DNA of 64,000 bases, taken from NCBI GenBank assembly GCA_964019425.1, contig OZ025790.1, positions 1,178,001 to 1,242,000 of the forward strand, in the 5' to 3' direction. Positions 1 to 10,525 of this stretch are shown piece by piece. This DNA is from Flectonema sp. DT1601 (Eukaryota > Euglenozoa > Diplonemea > Diplonemida > Diplonemidae). Every line of letters starts with the position of its first letter. The stretch's first letter is position 1. A program made the position numbers and the translations under genes. The notes below the pieces were generated by a model. The model saw only the letters and a list, made by a program, of their open reading frames with translations, was not told the DNA's origin and searched no databases.

Positions 1-1
1 T

Positions 2-2257
2 CAAGTGCAGTTAGTAACACAGACGGGCTCACCATCCTCAGGAGTTGAGGAGTCCCTTCTTAGAAAGGCACCAGAACCGGAAAAACAAAACCCCCCGACA
101 AGGAATGAAACCCCAAAAACGAAAGAACTTCCGGGGAGGAAAGAAGTTCCAGAAATGAATAAACTCCCTGAGAACGATGTGATACCAGGCGGTGATGTTA
201 TTCAACCACCGCAGCAACAACAACAGCAAGAGGAGAGTCGACCGCCAACTCCAAGTGACATTGATGAAAATGAAAAGGAACTACCGATGCCGGTTGCGGA
301 TGTTTCAATGATGGCATCGCCTGTTCCGTTTATGTCATCCGCTGCTCCAATTGCGACACCGACACCTGCATCACCACATCAACAGATTGGAGGTTCAGGG
401 TTTAGTTATCCTAGAGCACCTACACCTCCTCCACAAAAAATTGTTTTAGAAATTCGTTTACCAGAACCTGCTCCAGCTAGTGCTCCAACAACAGCCCCTA
501 TCACTACCAAACAGATTGTTAGGTCAGAATCGAATTCAACTGCAATGCGAATCGAAGAGTCTGACATTGCAGCGAGTCCTCAATTCGTTTCTAAAACACC
601 TTCAGTAGCTCCTTGGGAAGGTCCATCGTCAACTACTGTTCCACATTCAGATCCAAGAAGAGAATTGTCATCTACTCCTATTAATAATTATGAACAACAC
701 GTACCTTTTATATTACCCTCGATTAATGACATCAGTGCTACGATGGAAGCATTACAGAAGAGTATGAGTCCTCAACAACATGATTCAGTCAGGAGTTCTG
801 TTGGAACTCCGACACCAACTCAGAGTAGTTTACCGCAACGGAGATCATCAATTTCAGCTGCTGTACCTCCAGTGTATCCGGAAGAGTTAAAAAAGACGTT
901 GGATGAAATTATGAATTCACTAGGTACCATCAACAGTGACGTATTAACATCACTTCAAGGAATTGGATTGCAAACCAACACTAGAGAATCAGAGCTTGCT
1001 GTACCACAACCAACATCCAGTTCGATTCCCGGACCTGAATATATTTCACAACAACACACTGCATCGATAGAATCTAATAAAGAAATTAAACGAGAGATTG
1101 ACAGGTTGAGATCAAAACAGCAGCAAGCTGAACGCAAGAATGAGCTCGATTGTTTATCACAAGAAATCTACAACTTAAAACAACAACAAAAAGAACAAGA
1201 GAAGGTAAGGACTTCCTTATTAGATTTACAGCTACTACAACAGTCAATCATGTCTGAGCAGTTCCAAAAACAAATGGGAGCCTCTCATCGTCAAAAGGCG
1301 ATTGATAAGCAACAACGACACTACCTGGCTAAGTATTTGGAATACCAAAAAGAATTAAATAAAACAATAAAGAAAAGCGGCGTATCACAACCACAAGTCC
1401 AACAAGAAGAACGATTCTCACCTGCTGTTGACATCAACGAGGAGATTGCGAAGCATCTTCGGGCAGTTGGAGCAGGTGGTGGTCACAGGTTGATAGACGA
1501 TGGGAGTACTGATAGTCAGCTGTCACAACCGCAGTCGAAAAAGAAGAGTTCAGACAATCAATCAGTTCCTGCTGTCTTAACAACAAAAAGAAATTATCAA
1601 CAACAATACCCAAGTTCTTCAATAGGTGAATCTCCTCGTATAGCGTCTCATAGTAAACCTATCGCAAGCAATCAGGTTGATCCCGAAGTACGAGAATGGC
1701 TTGTTCACCTTCGATTAGAACGTTACATTTCTATATTTACAGTTCATCAGATAACTCTTGAGTCCTTTGTGAGATTAACTGATACGGATATTGTTGAGAT
1801 GGGAATCACAGCACTCGGTCCTCGTAAAGTACTTCAAAGGTTTATTGAAGAATACCAGAAAAGTAAAAGTCCAGGTAGAGTTGTTGTCCCCTCAACAACA
1901 CCTGGGAAGTTAGTACAGCCGATGAGGGTTTCAAAAAGTATTGAGAAATCTGTTGAGAGGGATAGAGTGAATAGAGAACGAGAACGGGAGCGTACCAGAC
2001 ATCCCACTATCGAAGAATTGGAAGCAAAACTCGTAGAAGCTCAGACGTCGATAACACGTCAGCAACGTCTGAGAGAACAAATCCAATCTCCACTTCAGCG
2101 ACAGCAGCAACAATCTCAACCTGATGAGTGGTCAGTTTACGTTGATCCGAATACCAGTCGTCTTTACTATGCAAATAATCGAACACAGGAAACTCAATGG
2201 GAGCCTCCTCCAGACATGCGCACAGTGAGGACGGATAATCTGAACGACGTACTTTAA
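2..2257 (+). CDS. SAM and WW domain protein, 5'-truncated by the window edge
   Basis: The frame is open at the left edge, so the true start lies outside the window; about 750 residues are visible. The N-terminal half is Pro/Gln/Ser-rich and disordered. A Gln/Lys/Glu-rich coiled coil follows at roughly residues 345-450, counting from position 5. A SAM domain lies at about 559-625 (DPEVREWLVHLRLERY... then MGITALGPRKVLQRF). A canonical WW domain lies at about 707-738, with both tryptophans (DEWSVY and TQWEPPP). SAM domains oligomerise and WW domains bind Pro-rich ligands, so an adaptor or scaffold is likely; the exact role is unknown. The stop is TAA at 2255-2257. Domain calls are firm, function is inferred. 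Confidence 0.85.
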   Translation, partial: QVQLVTQTGSPSSGVEESLLRKAPEPEKQNPPTRNETPKTKELPGRKEVPEMNKLPENDVIPGGDVIQPPQQQQQQEESRPPTPSDIDENEKELPMPVADVSMMASPVPFMSSAAPIATPTPASPHQQIGGSGFSYPRAPTPPPQKIVLEIRLPEPAPASAPTTAPITTKQIVRSESNSTAMRIEESDIAASPQFVSKTPSVAPWEGPSSTTVPHSDPRRELSSTPINNYEQHVPFILPSINDISATMEALQKSMSPQQHDSVRSSVGTPTPTQSSLPQRRSSISAAVPPVYPEELKKTLDEIMNSLGTINSDVLTSLQGIGLQTNTRESELAVPQPTSSSIPGPEYISQQHTASIESNKEIKREIDRLRSKQQQAERKNELDCLSQEIYNLKQQQKEQEKVRTSLLDLQLLQQSIMSEQFQKQMGASHRQKAIDKQQRHYLAKYLEYQKELNKTIKKSGVSQPQVQQEERFSPAVDINEEIAKHLRAVGAGGGHRLIDDGSTDSQLSQPQSKKKSSDNQSVPAVLTTKRNYQQQYPSSSIGESPRIASHSKPIASNQVDPEVREWLVHLRLERYISIFTVHQITLESFVRLTDTDIVEMGITALGPRKVLQRFIEEYQKSKSPGRVVVPSTTPGKLVQPMRVSKSIEKSVERDRVNRERERERTRHPTIEELEAKLVEAQTSITRQQRLREQIQSPLQRQQQQSQPDEWSVYVDPNTSRLYYANNRTQETQWEPPPDMRTVRTDNLNDVL

Positions 2258-2608
2258 AACATCATCATTTCCCACACTGACTTGATTTGGTCACGTTACC
2301 CAAACTGATTAGATTACTGTTATTGTGTGCGCAATCTTTATATCTCTGTTTTATTGTATTCTTATTAGTGAGTAGTATAACCCTCCCTGTTAGTTTGAGG
2401 GGGGGTCTTGTATTTTTCATATTGTATTAGATTTTGATGTGTTTGTGTTTCTCATTTTATTTATTTGTTATTTTACTTTTACAGGAGGGGTGGAAGAAAA
2501 CAAAAGGATTTCGGGTATTCCATGTAAGTGTTGCTTTGATAGTTTATATAATTATAGTTGTTTTTTTTTTAATAACTTTTTTTTTTTTAAAAAGGGGTCA
2601 GTAGAACG
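2258..2608. other. Gap between SAM/WW gene and next gene
   Basis: The gap is AT-rich with several T runs. A T-rich stretch ending in ACAG at 2484 is a good acceptor-like site, giving a 124-nt leader to the next ATG. A second AG lies at 2600. No other gene is seen. Confidence 0.6.
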
Positions 2609-4175
2609 ATGGTCGCGACTGTGACATCTGCGACACTCGATACCGTGCGAGAGCTACAACAGACTTTTGAGGCTCGGCAAGCAGGTGTAACAGAAGCTTT
2701 CATGCATCTGGTTAAAATATTTGAAAATGCGAATAATGTGATTTCTGTAAAAGATTCGTCGTGTCAGACTGATGACATCACAACTCAAGAAACGAGTCAT
2801 CTGAAAGTTAAGATCCCACCTCTTGGAATGCTCACATTACCCACCAGTAACATGTTAGCTGCGTCTGGTACAAGTCTTTATACGACAGATTTTAATTTAT
2901 CGCAATCATCGTTGAGTGATTGGGACACCTCCATGATGATGACTAATAGTAATGGAGACACCATCAAGAGTTGTATTATTGCGACTCCGAGAGATCACGC
3001 AAACCATCCAAGGCTTAAACATATTGAAAAGTTAAAGAAAATAGAATGGGATAGCGATATTCAGTTTGTTGGTTCTGCTGATTACTTTTCAACAGAAAAT
3101 GAAGTTCAGGAGATATTTGTTGTTGTTACTCTCTCAACTCTGTATAAAGTTGACACATCAGGTACGACGTTAGAAGAAGTTGGTATCGAGTGCATTCAAT
3201 CTCTTGAGCTATTCGAAATCTCTGGTTTCGTAGCGATATCACTTGATGAAGGAAAGTCAATGTTGTTCTACTTTCATGGAGATTTAAAAAGCACTTCTCA
3301 CCTTCGATTCTTAGATGTCTTCACAGAACTATTCCCTCAGGTATCAGCTGTTCGTGGAGCTGATTTCAGAAAATACATCAGCACTCCAATCTTTAGATAT
3401 TTAGATAAACACAAACATCAGTTTCCAGGTACTGATGTTGATAGTCAGGTCGCAACACCTGAAATGAGGAAAGTAAAATTAAAAGAAGAAGTAAAACTTA
3501 CTTACGTATCTGAGGAATACGAAGATGGAGATCTAGATGACGATACAACGTTAGACAGTCCTGATGCTGCTCGTCATGAAGTTCTGAGATTACAACAAGA
3601 AATCGCGAAGGTTTCAATTTCACCAGAACTGCAGACTCCACATCCTCCAGACTCGGAGAGGAATAATACGGCGCCGGTTCACTTTTGCAAAGCAGCTGTT
3701 GAAGTTGTTGCTGACAACGATAACGACAGCGATGATGATGATGACGATAGCGACCTACGTGAGGAAACATCATCTCCTTCACCTGTTCCACCAGCAGTAC
3801 AAAAAGATAGCAGAAGTCCAACTAGATCACAACAACATCATCAGCCATCAGGGGTGTCGAATCACAGTGACCCAAATAATTCAATTGAAGAAACTAATTT
3901 AATAAAAAAAGAACCATCATCTCGTTGTAGTACCCCGCAATCAACACCTCGAGGAACTCCCCAAACCGCTGCTCTGCAGCCTTCAAATTCAAAAGACGGA
4001 AAACACTCCTCCGACTCTTCTCCTCAAAATCAGACTCCTGTGAAACCAAAGCCCAAACGATTATCCGTATGTACCTTTCTTGTTCACTTTTCTTATTTAT
4101 TAGGAAGGAATTCTTATGTATAAACACACATCCACACAGTTCAAGGACGCAATCAAGCAAAGGCTGAAAATATGA
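2609..4175 (+). CDS. Unknown acidic protein, 3' end uncertain
   Basis: The first exon (2609-4066) encodes 486 residues. The N-terminal part is helical. A globular part at about 130-275 has alternating hydrophobic strands, and an Asp-rich run (NDNDSDDDDDDSD) lies near 370. A Ser/Pro/Lys-rich tail follows. I do not recognise a family. A GTATGT donor at 4067 and a CACACAG acceptor ending at 4139 define a 73-bp intron, after which this frame gives only 11 more codons to TGA at 4173. Beyond that, 4140-4442 still reads like protein, but in frames that each slip by one base. The true C-terminus is therefore unresolved; a consensus error or recent decay at the 3' end are both possible. Confidence 0.6.
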
Positions 4176-4442
4176 TAAGACGAAAAACTCATGAATTTGA
4201 TTTCAACACAACAGAAAGAGAAGTTAAAGAGGAAGTTACTTTGAAGTTGTTGAATTGAATAAAGTCGCCTCTCGACAAGTCATTCTACTCAGCTTCCTGT
4301 ATGATAAAACTGTTTATGATGTACTCGCATATCCAACAAAAGCTGTTAATCCACCCATAAGCTCCGCGTAGTTAAAAAGCGAGCAAGAGAATTTGCAGCG
4401 GAAGAAAATTGGGAATCACGAAAACTCATGCTAACCTGCTGA

Positions 4443-6079
4443 TTTTTTTTTTTTTTTTTTTTGTTTGTTTACACCCATTTCCTTCTTGTACCATATTGCA
4501 CTCAACATATGGCAATAAAAAGAAAAAAAAGACAAATCCAACACGTCACGTAATTGAGTACTTTTATGATCTAAGAGATACCCAACGGAAGTTTGAATTA
4601 TGTTTCGACTTCAGGTCGATTCGCAGTTCGGTTTTCATCAAAAAAAAAAGAAAGTCTGGAATTGATCGATCTGGGGCTGCTGCTCGTTATTCTCAATTTG
4701 TTCCCGTGATTAATATTTTATATTGTTTTATTTATTACTCGTCGATGTTGTTTTTAAAAACTACAACAAAAAATTTTCATCAAATAAAACGGATGATTAC
4801 TTGATCATCACTATTTTATTATAACAAAAAACTAAACAAAACTGGTGAGACCCTTTGTTTTAGTCACGTCAAACATCTTTCCTTTTTTTTTTCCTACTTA
4901 TTTTCTCTCTTTTATTGTTACTTGGGGGAGTGGCTGTCTTTCGCAAGTCAACTGATATGTTGCTACCGCCTAAAGACACCTGTCATATGTTGCGTTGATC
5001 TGCTACGACAGGAAATGTCTATTTTACTTCTCTCAAAGAATGTGAATTGGAAGTGGCATCAAACACACGTTAAAAAAAAAAGTTGAGGTTTGTGCCATTT
5101 TTTTTTTTTTTTTTTCCATTTTTTTTTTCCTTCTTATCGATTTTGAAGCTGCTTTCTTCAAACTTTCCGTCTTGAAGACGTGTTTTACGAATAATATGAC
5201 GCGAAAAAAATAAAAATAAAAAAAATAAATATAACTTGTTGCTAGCTGCACCACGTTTATATTTGTTGTCACGTAAATTTCTTTTCTAATTTTAATTTGT
5301 CTAACCACGAACGTGGTGTGAAAAAAAGACCTAACAAATAAGCAAACAAACAAACAAACGAATACTGCAAAAAAAAAAAAAAACAACAAACAAACAAATA
5401 AGGAATGATATATGATTGCATATTTGCAAAGGTTGAATAAAATGAATGACCGGTGTTCATCACTGTGATTTCAAAGCTAGAAAAAAAAAATTAAAATGTC
5501 TACTTCTCTTCTTCCCAACTTCTGCATTTTTATTATTATTTTTTATATATTTTTTTTTTTTTTTTTATATTTGGTATTGGCTTAGTTATTCCTTTGTTAT
5601 CTGTTGTTGCTGCTGTTTTATTTATTTATTCTTTTTTATAAAAGTCGTCGTTATAATTTTTCCTTACAATAAAAATCTGGTTACACTCCTGGGTGCAACC
5701 GTCTTCTTTGTTCATTGTTTAAAAAAAAAAGGATTAAAAAAAAAAAAAAAAAAAGAATTTTAAGGTGTTCCAAAACCCTGGGATGCGACAATTGTGCGAC
5801 AGTTGAATAAAATGTTTAAAAAAAAAACAGTTTGACTTTTATATTTATTGTACTGACCGATAAATAACAATTTTTTTTTTTTGTTTTTTTTTTTTTTTTT
5901 TAAAAAAAAATTATTTTCCCACTCATTAGATTTAACACAACAATAGCCATCATGGGAACTTACAGGGGTGTTAGCTGGACCAGTTGCGTGTTTTAACCCC
6001 CCGTCATATTGTAAAAAAATTCATTTTCACCAGTAATACAAATAAAAAAATATAAAATTTCGACACCACATGATCGATA
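4443..6079. other. Long AT-rich gap with homopolymers
   Basis: T and A runs of 10-22 bases dominate, with no ORF resembling a protein. A T-rich stretch ending in CACCAG at 6033 is the likely leader acceptor for the J-protein gene. Nothing else is recognised. Confidence 0.6.
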
Positions 6080-7072
6080 ATGTTAAGAGCTACAGGTGTC
6101 CGATTAATAAATGTCAACGCTCCTCCTCATGACCTCCTGGGTGTTTCCGTAACTTCAAGCAAATCACAAATAAAAAAAGCATACTACACCTTGGCTATGA
6201 AATATCATCCAGACAACCCAGAGACCGGATGCTCCACTACTATGAACGCAATAAATGTCGCGTATGGAAAAATTAATAGTGATGATTTCTTTCAAGTCAA
6301 GATGGAAGCAGAAGATATTGCAACTGCTGGTATGAGTAGAAGTGAAAGAAATCAAAGACATGAGGAATCTTACCAACGCGGAACTCCCGATGAAGAAAAA
6401 CAAAAATGGCAAGAACGTGAAGAAGCAAGACGCGAAGCACGTGAACGATTCCTTCGTTTAAAACGTAAAAAGAAATTCGGAAAAAAGCGAGTCGATCCGA
6501 TATGGGCACAGCTTGGAGGTCCTCACGTCGAGAGAGCAGTAAAAACAGAAAATGGAAAATACCTTTATCACATAATGGACCAGTTCTACGAAGCAGATCA
6601 TTATATCCCACCCACAATGTTAAATTATAGATTAATAAGATCAAATTACGACACTAATGAATTTATAAAAATGGGACTACGTCTCCAAGAAAACATGACC
6701 AGAGAAGACAAAGTCCTCCGAAGAAGAGAAGAACGCGAACATGCTGGTCGTACAATTCCCTTCATCGAGGGAGTTGATTACGGAGCTGGAGGAACATCGA
6801 CAACTGCGAATGGTATTGTGAGAAAGACTTGGAGAGACACTCACCGAGTTGAAATTATTTTAATAGCCGTAATACTATTCTACTGGATTAGTGATGTCGT
6901 TCCTCGACTATATACTAGATGGGTACGAACAGGAACCGTCTCAAACGGGACTGTAGATGATGACAAGGCCTATTCAATTTCTCAAGCCCGCAACAAACGT
7001 CTCAATGATGAAAATATAGAAGTCGATGCGTTGGTAAAAATATTGGAAGACAAACAGAACTCTGTCGCCTGA
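6080..7072 (+). CDS. Membrane-anchored J-domain (DnaJ-like) co-chaperone
   Basis: This single-exon gene encodes 330 residues. A J domain occupies about residues 16-75: helix I (HDLLGVSVTSS), the HPD motif at 43-45 within KYHPDNPE, then helix III. The HPD motif is required to stimulate Hsp70 ATPase. A highly charged Arg/Lys/Glu helical region follows (about 85-135). One hydrophobic segment lies near 257-275 (ILIAVILFYWISDVV), then a short tail. There is no G/F-rich or zinc-finger region, so this is a type III (DNAJC-like) protein. One C-terminal TM fits anchoring to mitochondria or ER; compartment is not shown. A T-rich acceptor-like CACCAG ends 46 nt before the ATG. The stop is TGA. Confidence 0.85.
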   Translation: MLRATGVRLINVNAPPHDLLGVSVTSSKSQIKKAYYTLAMKYHPDNPETGCSTTMNAINVAYGKINSDDFFQVKMEAEDIATAGMSRSERNQRHEESYQRGTPDEEKQKWQEREEARREARERFLRLKRKKKFGKKRVDPIWAQLGGPHVERAVKTENGKYLYHIMDQFYEADHYIPPTMLNYRLIRSNYDTNEFIKMGLRLQENMTREDKVLRRREEREHAGRTIPFIEGVDYGAGGTSTTANGIVRKTWRDTHRVEIILIAVILFYWISDVVPRLYTRWVRTGTVSNGTVDDDKAYSISQARNKRLNDENIEVDALVKILEDKQNSVA

Positions 7073-7308
7073 CAACATAACGGCAGCACTTTTGCCGATT
7101 CAAATTATTTTTCACATTTTTTTTAATCATAATATTATTTTGTTTTTTTTCCTGTTCTTTCTCAGGTCAGACATCTATGATTCAAATGATTAATATTTGA
7201 TTTTTATAAAAAAAATAATAAAAAAACAACCAAAAGCACTACTTTCCATTCATCAGTTTGTGTTGGGAAGTGAAGGAAGAACTTCACAAGTTGTGAAATG
7301 CCAACAAG

Positions 7309-9497
7309 ATGACATCACAAAATGAGGACACAATCAGTAATGAAAATGACTGGGAAGGCCTTCGGCTTCTCATCAGTATCAGTGATAATGATGTTGGACA
7401 GCTAGTTGACCTAATTGAGGTATCAGAGCACATCCAAAATAAGGAAACTAAAGAAAAGCAAAACCAATTAAAACAGTCAAATGAGAATGAAAAATGCTTC
7501 AATTTCGAAGATTTATTTTTAGTAGTTGCCGCTGATGAGTGGTGTTGTGAAGGATTACGACTAATAGTCGACCCTGAAGTGATTGAATCATTTAGTCGAT
7601 CTGTCGAATCTGAAATTGAATCCAAAACCGTTAAAGAAGTTAGTCTGTCAGGACTTCAAACTCTTTACGAAGTAACATCTCAAACCGATGAAGACACTAG
7701 AGATGTACTCTCTTGGATTATAAAAACAGAAACAGGTCAGATTCCTGATATCGATCAAAAGACTACAATAAATGAATCGAATAATAACATCAGCAGGCGA
7801 ACTAGAGTTAGTCAGAGTGAGGAAGTAACATCACCTTCCATATCATCTCGTTGTTCATCTCTGATTAAGTCAACTGAGAAATCTCGTAGTCTGGTCTCGA
7901 AAAATGTTATTGACAACAACAAAGCTGTTTCTAATGCACATTCACCAACTCGCAGGCGAAACAAGCTGCTGGACACTTCATTCTTGCAAAGAACACGTGA
8001 GGATGCCCGCGACAGGTGCCGCGCTCTACTCCGAAAGGAAGCACGTGAACGAATGGTGTATGTTGATTTACAATGTTATTGTACCGAAAGACTACTATTC
8101 GTGTTTTCAAAACCATCTAATACAAATCACAGAATCACTGAAGCATCACGAGAAACTGAAGAGTGTCGTCGACAAGAAGAAGAACGATCACATTTAGAAA
8201 AACAGGTATTCTAAACATCTATTTATCAACACAACTCACAACTAGTGAGGTGATAATAATAAATTAATCCATCTAACAGATGCAACGTGACACGCTGTTC
8301 AATAGATTTCTGAGTGCTCGTTTCGAAACTGAAGTTGGAGATGTGATTGGAGCCCCGGGTTCTTTAAAGAATGAAGTCGCTGCTCGAAAGATCTACTGGT
8401 CGGTTCTCATCCCAACTCATCTTCCAAATCGAATGGATTTAGTGAAAGAGTTTTGGAAGAGTACCAGGAAGCTTGAGAAATCATTCCCAACGAAGAAGGA
8501 GAAGAAAATTAAAAAAAAAATCAATCAACTTCCCTCAATCCAGAGGTATGTTTTCTTATTGCTTACTCCATGATTAACTCGTCTTGCTGCATTTTGGCGA
8601 TTGTGCCCCCGGTGGTTCTGCATGCTGGTCGTGCCCAGGGTAACCTCCTCTTCTGTAATGACGTTCAAATCCTCTGCACCTCCAAAGGGGGCACCACGGC
8701 CCCGTTGGACCTAAGAAAGGCTTTGCAGGTTTTTGTTTTGGACTCCAAGTAGACTTCTTCTTAGATGCTTTCAGTAGACTTATTAATATGGTCACTTTCA
8801 TTTGCTTGCATCTCTGTTAGGACGTCACTCAGCCTGGCGCCCTGAACAACATACCCCTGCTGTATGGGAAGCAAAGACAGACTCCTATTCCTCAAGCTGA
8901 CCATCTCAGGGATTTCTTCCCGGGAGTCTACTTGTTCTGCTACCCTAATCCAGTCGACAAGTATCTCAAAATAGGCAAGAAGAACCGGTCACTGGCTTAA
9001 CGGTGGTACAACCATTGGTATACTTGAAACACAAGTCTCTAATAAACCCTGTCGCATCGTCCTCGATAAGATGCACATCCTTCTTGTCCTCGACTCTCTT
9101 CGTCGTGAAGAAGACTTGTGCTGGAGACGCTTGCAACGCGGGTGCATCATCCGTAACATTTCCGTTTGCTATCGCCGTTAGCCTGCTCACTCGTTTATCT
9201 GGAGCAGCAGGTTGTTCCAATTAGAAGTAGATCAATCACTTTTATTTATTGTTTTATGAAAACAACAAAATCAAAATTAGGGATTTTTCGGTTCTCGAAC
9301 AGGCAATTCCTCGAGTGTATGAGAAGGCTGAAGTAGCCTCATCAGTTGCTTCTGGTATTGAGTCGAAGGTTAGAAATCGTTTATCTCCTTTGAAGAAGCA
9401 TCCAACAAGTCCGGTTGTGAATCCATCAAGTGATGTGTTACCTCCGTGGAAGCAATCACTACCGCCTTCTCAGGTAGTTCAACAAGCTCACGTGTGA
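7309..9497 (+). CDS. Unknown four-exon protein (about 434 aa)
   Basis: Exons are 7309-8057, 8133-8205, 8280-8545 and 9281-9497, joined in consistent phase to TGA at 9495. Donors are GTATGT, GTATTC and GTATGT; acceptors are ATCACAG, TCTAACAG and AAATTAG. The first intron is 75 bp with no stop, so the unspliced frame also reads through it. The product has an acidic N-terminal half with hydrophobic helices, a Ser-rich middle, a basic helical stretch (Arg/Glu/Lys, about 230-290) likely to form a coiled coil, and a basic C-terminus. No family is recognised. The third intron is about 735 bp, ten times the usual size, and carries a mobile-element fossil. A short uORF (ATG at 7299, out of frame) overlaps the start. 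Confidence 0.6.
8574..9224 (-). mobile_element. Possible retroelement gag-like fossil inside an intron
   Basis: Inside the oversized third intron of the preceding gene, the minus strand reads as protein-like segments: an Ala/Pro-rich start, a helical middle, and a Cys/His/Gly/Arg-rich tail recalling gag nucleocapsid regions. Base composition is clearly richer in G+C than the flanking introns. The copy looks broken, with two or more breaks, and no polymerase, terminal repeats or target duplication is visible. Family (LTR, tyrosine-recombinase or other) cannot be assigned by eye, and age is uncertain. The call rests on composition and protein-like character only. Confidence 0.3.
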
Positions 9498-9797
9498 CGT
9501 ACTTCGAACACTGAAGATGGTTTTGTGGTGGCAATCGGTTTTCCAGCTGTTTCTTGTGCCCACCATCTTCTGTTTTCTTTCAACTGAGGAAAGAACGAAC
9601 ACAACGGCACCAACAAAAAAAAAAAAAAAAAAAAAACGACAAAACCAAAATTTCCATTTCAGTTTTGTCGAACTTGCTGCTATTTCAACCTTTCTTTTTT
9701 TACTCAAATTCGTGAGTGACGGTGAGAAAAAGGTCTCAATCATAATTTATTCCTTACAGGGAGAGAAATAATAAATAATAAAAAAAACACAACTAAA

Positions 9798-10193
9798 ATG
9801 ATAGGTCAAATAATAAAGTCAGGTGTGCGATCATTATTGGGAACAGTACCGATGTTAACAGCGCAACACGGAGATGCATTTGTTGTTGGGTTTACGATAT
9901 GTTTGATAGTGTTGTGTAATTTATACGGTCCTCATGGGTATGTATTTTTAATTTTATTGAGAAAAAAAAAAAAGTAATAAAATCAAACACCAAAAAACAA
10001 CAACAGATTCCTTCAAAACATTATAGCAACTCTCCCAGCATGGATTGTTTGCATCGCCTTGATATCATTTCTCTCGTATGTCGATAAGAAACACCGAATC
10101 CGTCAGCGAAACAAAAGAATGGAATGTGTTCAAAACTCTTTGAAAAAAGGTGACACGGGAGCGACTCAGGGAGGTGGAATAACACTAGACTAG
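9798..10193 (+). CDS. Small two-TM membrane protein, two exons (108 aa)
   Basis: Exon 1 (9798-9937) and exon 2 (10007-10193) join across a 69-bp intron with GTATGT donor and CAACAACAG acceptor, in phase 2, to TAG at 10191. Two hydrophobic segments are clear: about residues 27-45 (AFVVGFTICLIVLCNLY) and 49-72 (LQNIIATLPAWIVCIALISF). A basic cytosolic-type tail (DKKHRIRQRNKR) follows. The size and hairpin topology resemble small ER or organellar membrane subunits, but no family is recognised. A T-rich acceptor (TTCCTTACAG) ends at 9759, 38 nt before the ATG. Matching phase, an intact frame and two TM helices argue that the gene is real. Confidence 0.75.
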
Positions 10194-10525
10194 TTGGACT
10201 CCTCATTGTCATCATCTGTACTTATATTCCAATAGCGCTTCTATGATTGCCCCTAACTTTATTATACCCTTTTTTTGTGGGTTAACCACAAAACTGAGAG
10301 ACAGCTGTGACATAATTTCGTCCACAGAATCTGGATGGTGATTCTTAAAATTGATAAAATCCATTCATCGTTGTTATTTCTTTTTTAAAAAAGGAAAACG
10401 TATCATCAGGAGGTGGTCCACGCTCAACTTTTTATTGAAGAATTAAAATTGAAGATAATAATATTATTTATCTTAATAACCTTCCTAACAGGTGTTAGTC
10501 AAATTAGAACAACAACACCACAAGT
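10194..10525. other. Short gap
   Basis: No ORF is seen. The stretch ends with a T-rich tract and CCTAACAG at 10491, 34 nt before the next ATG, a likely leader acceptor. Confidence 0.6.
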
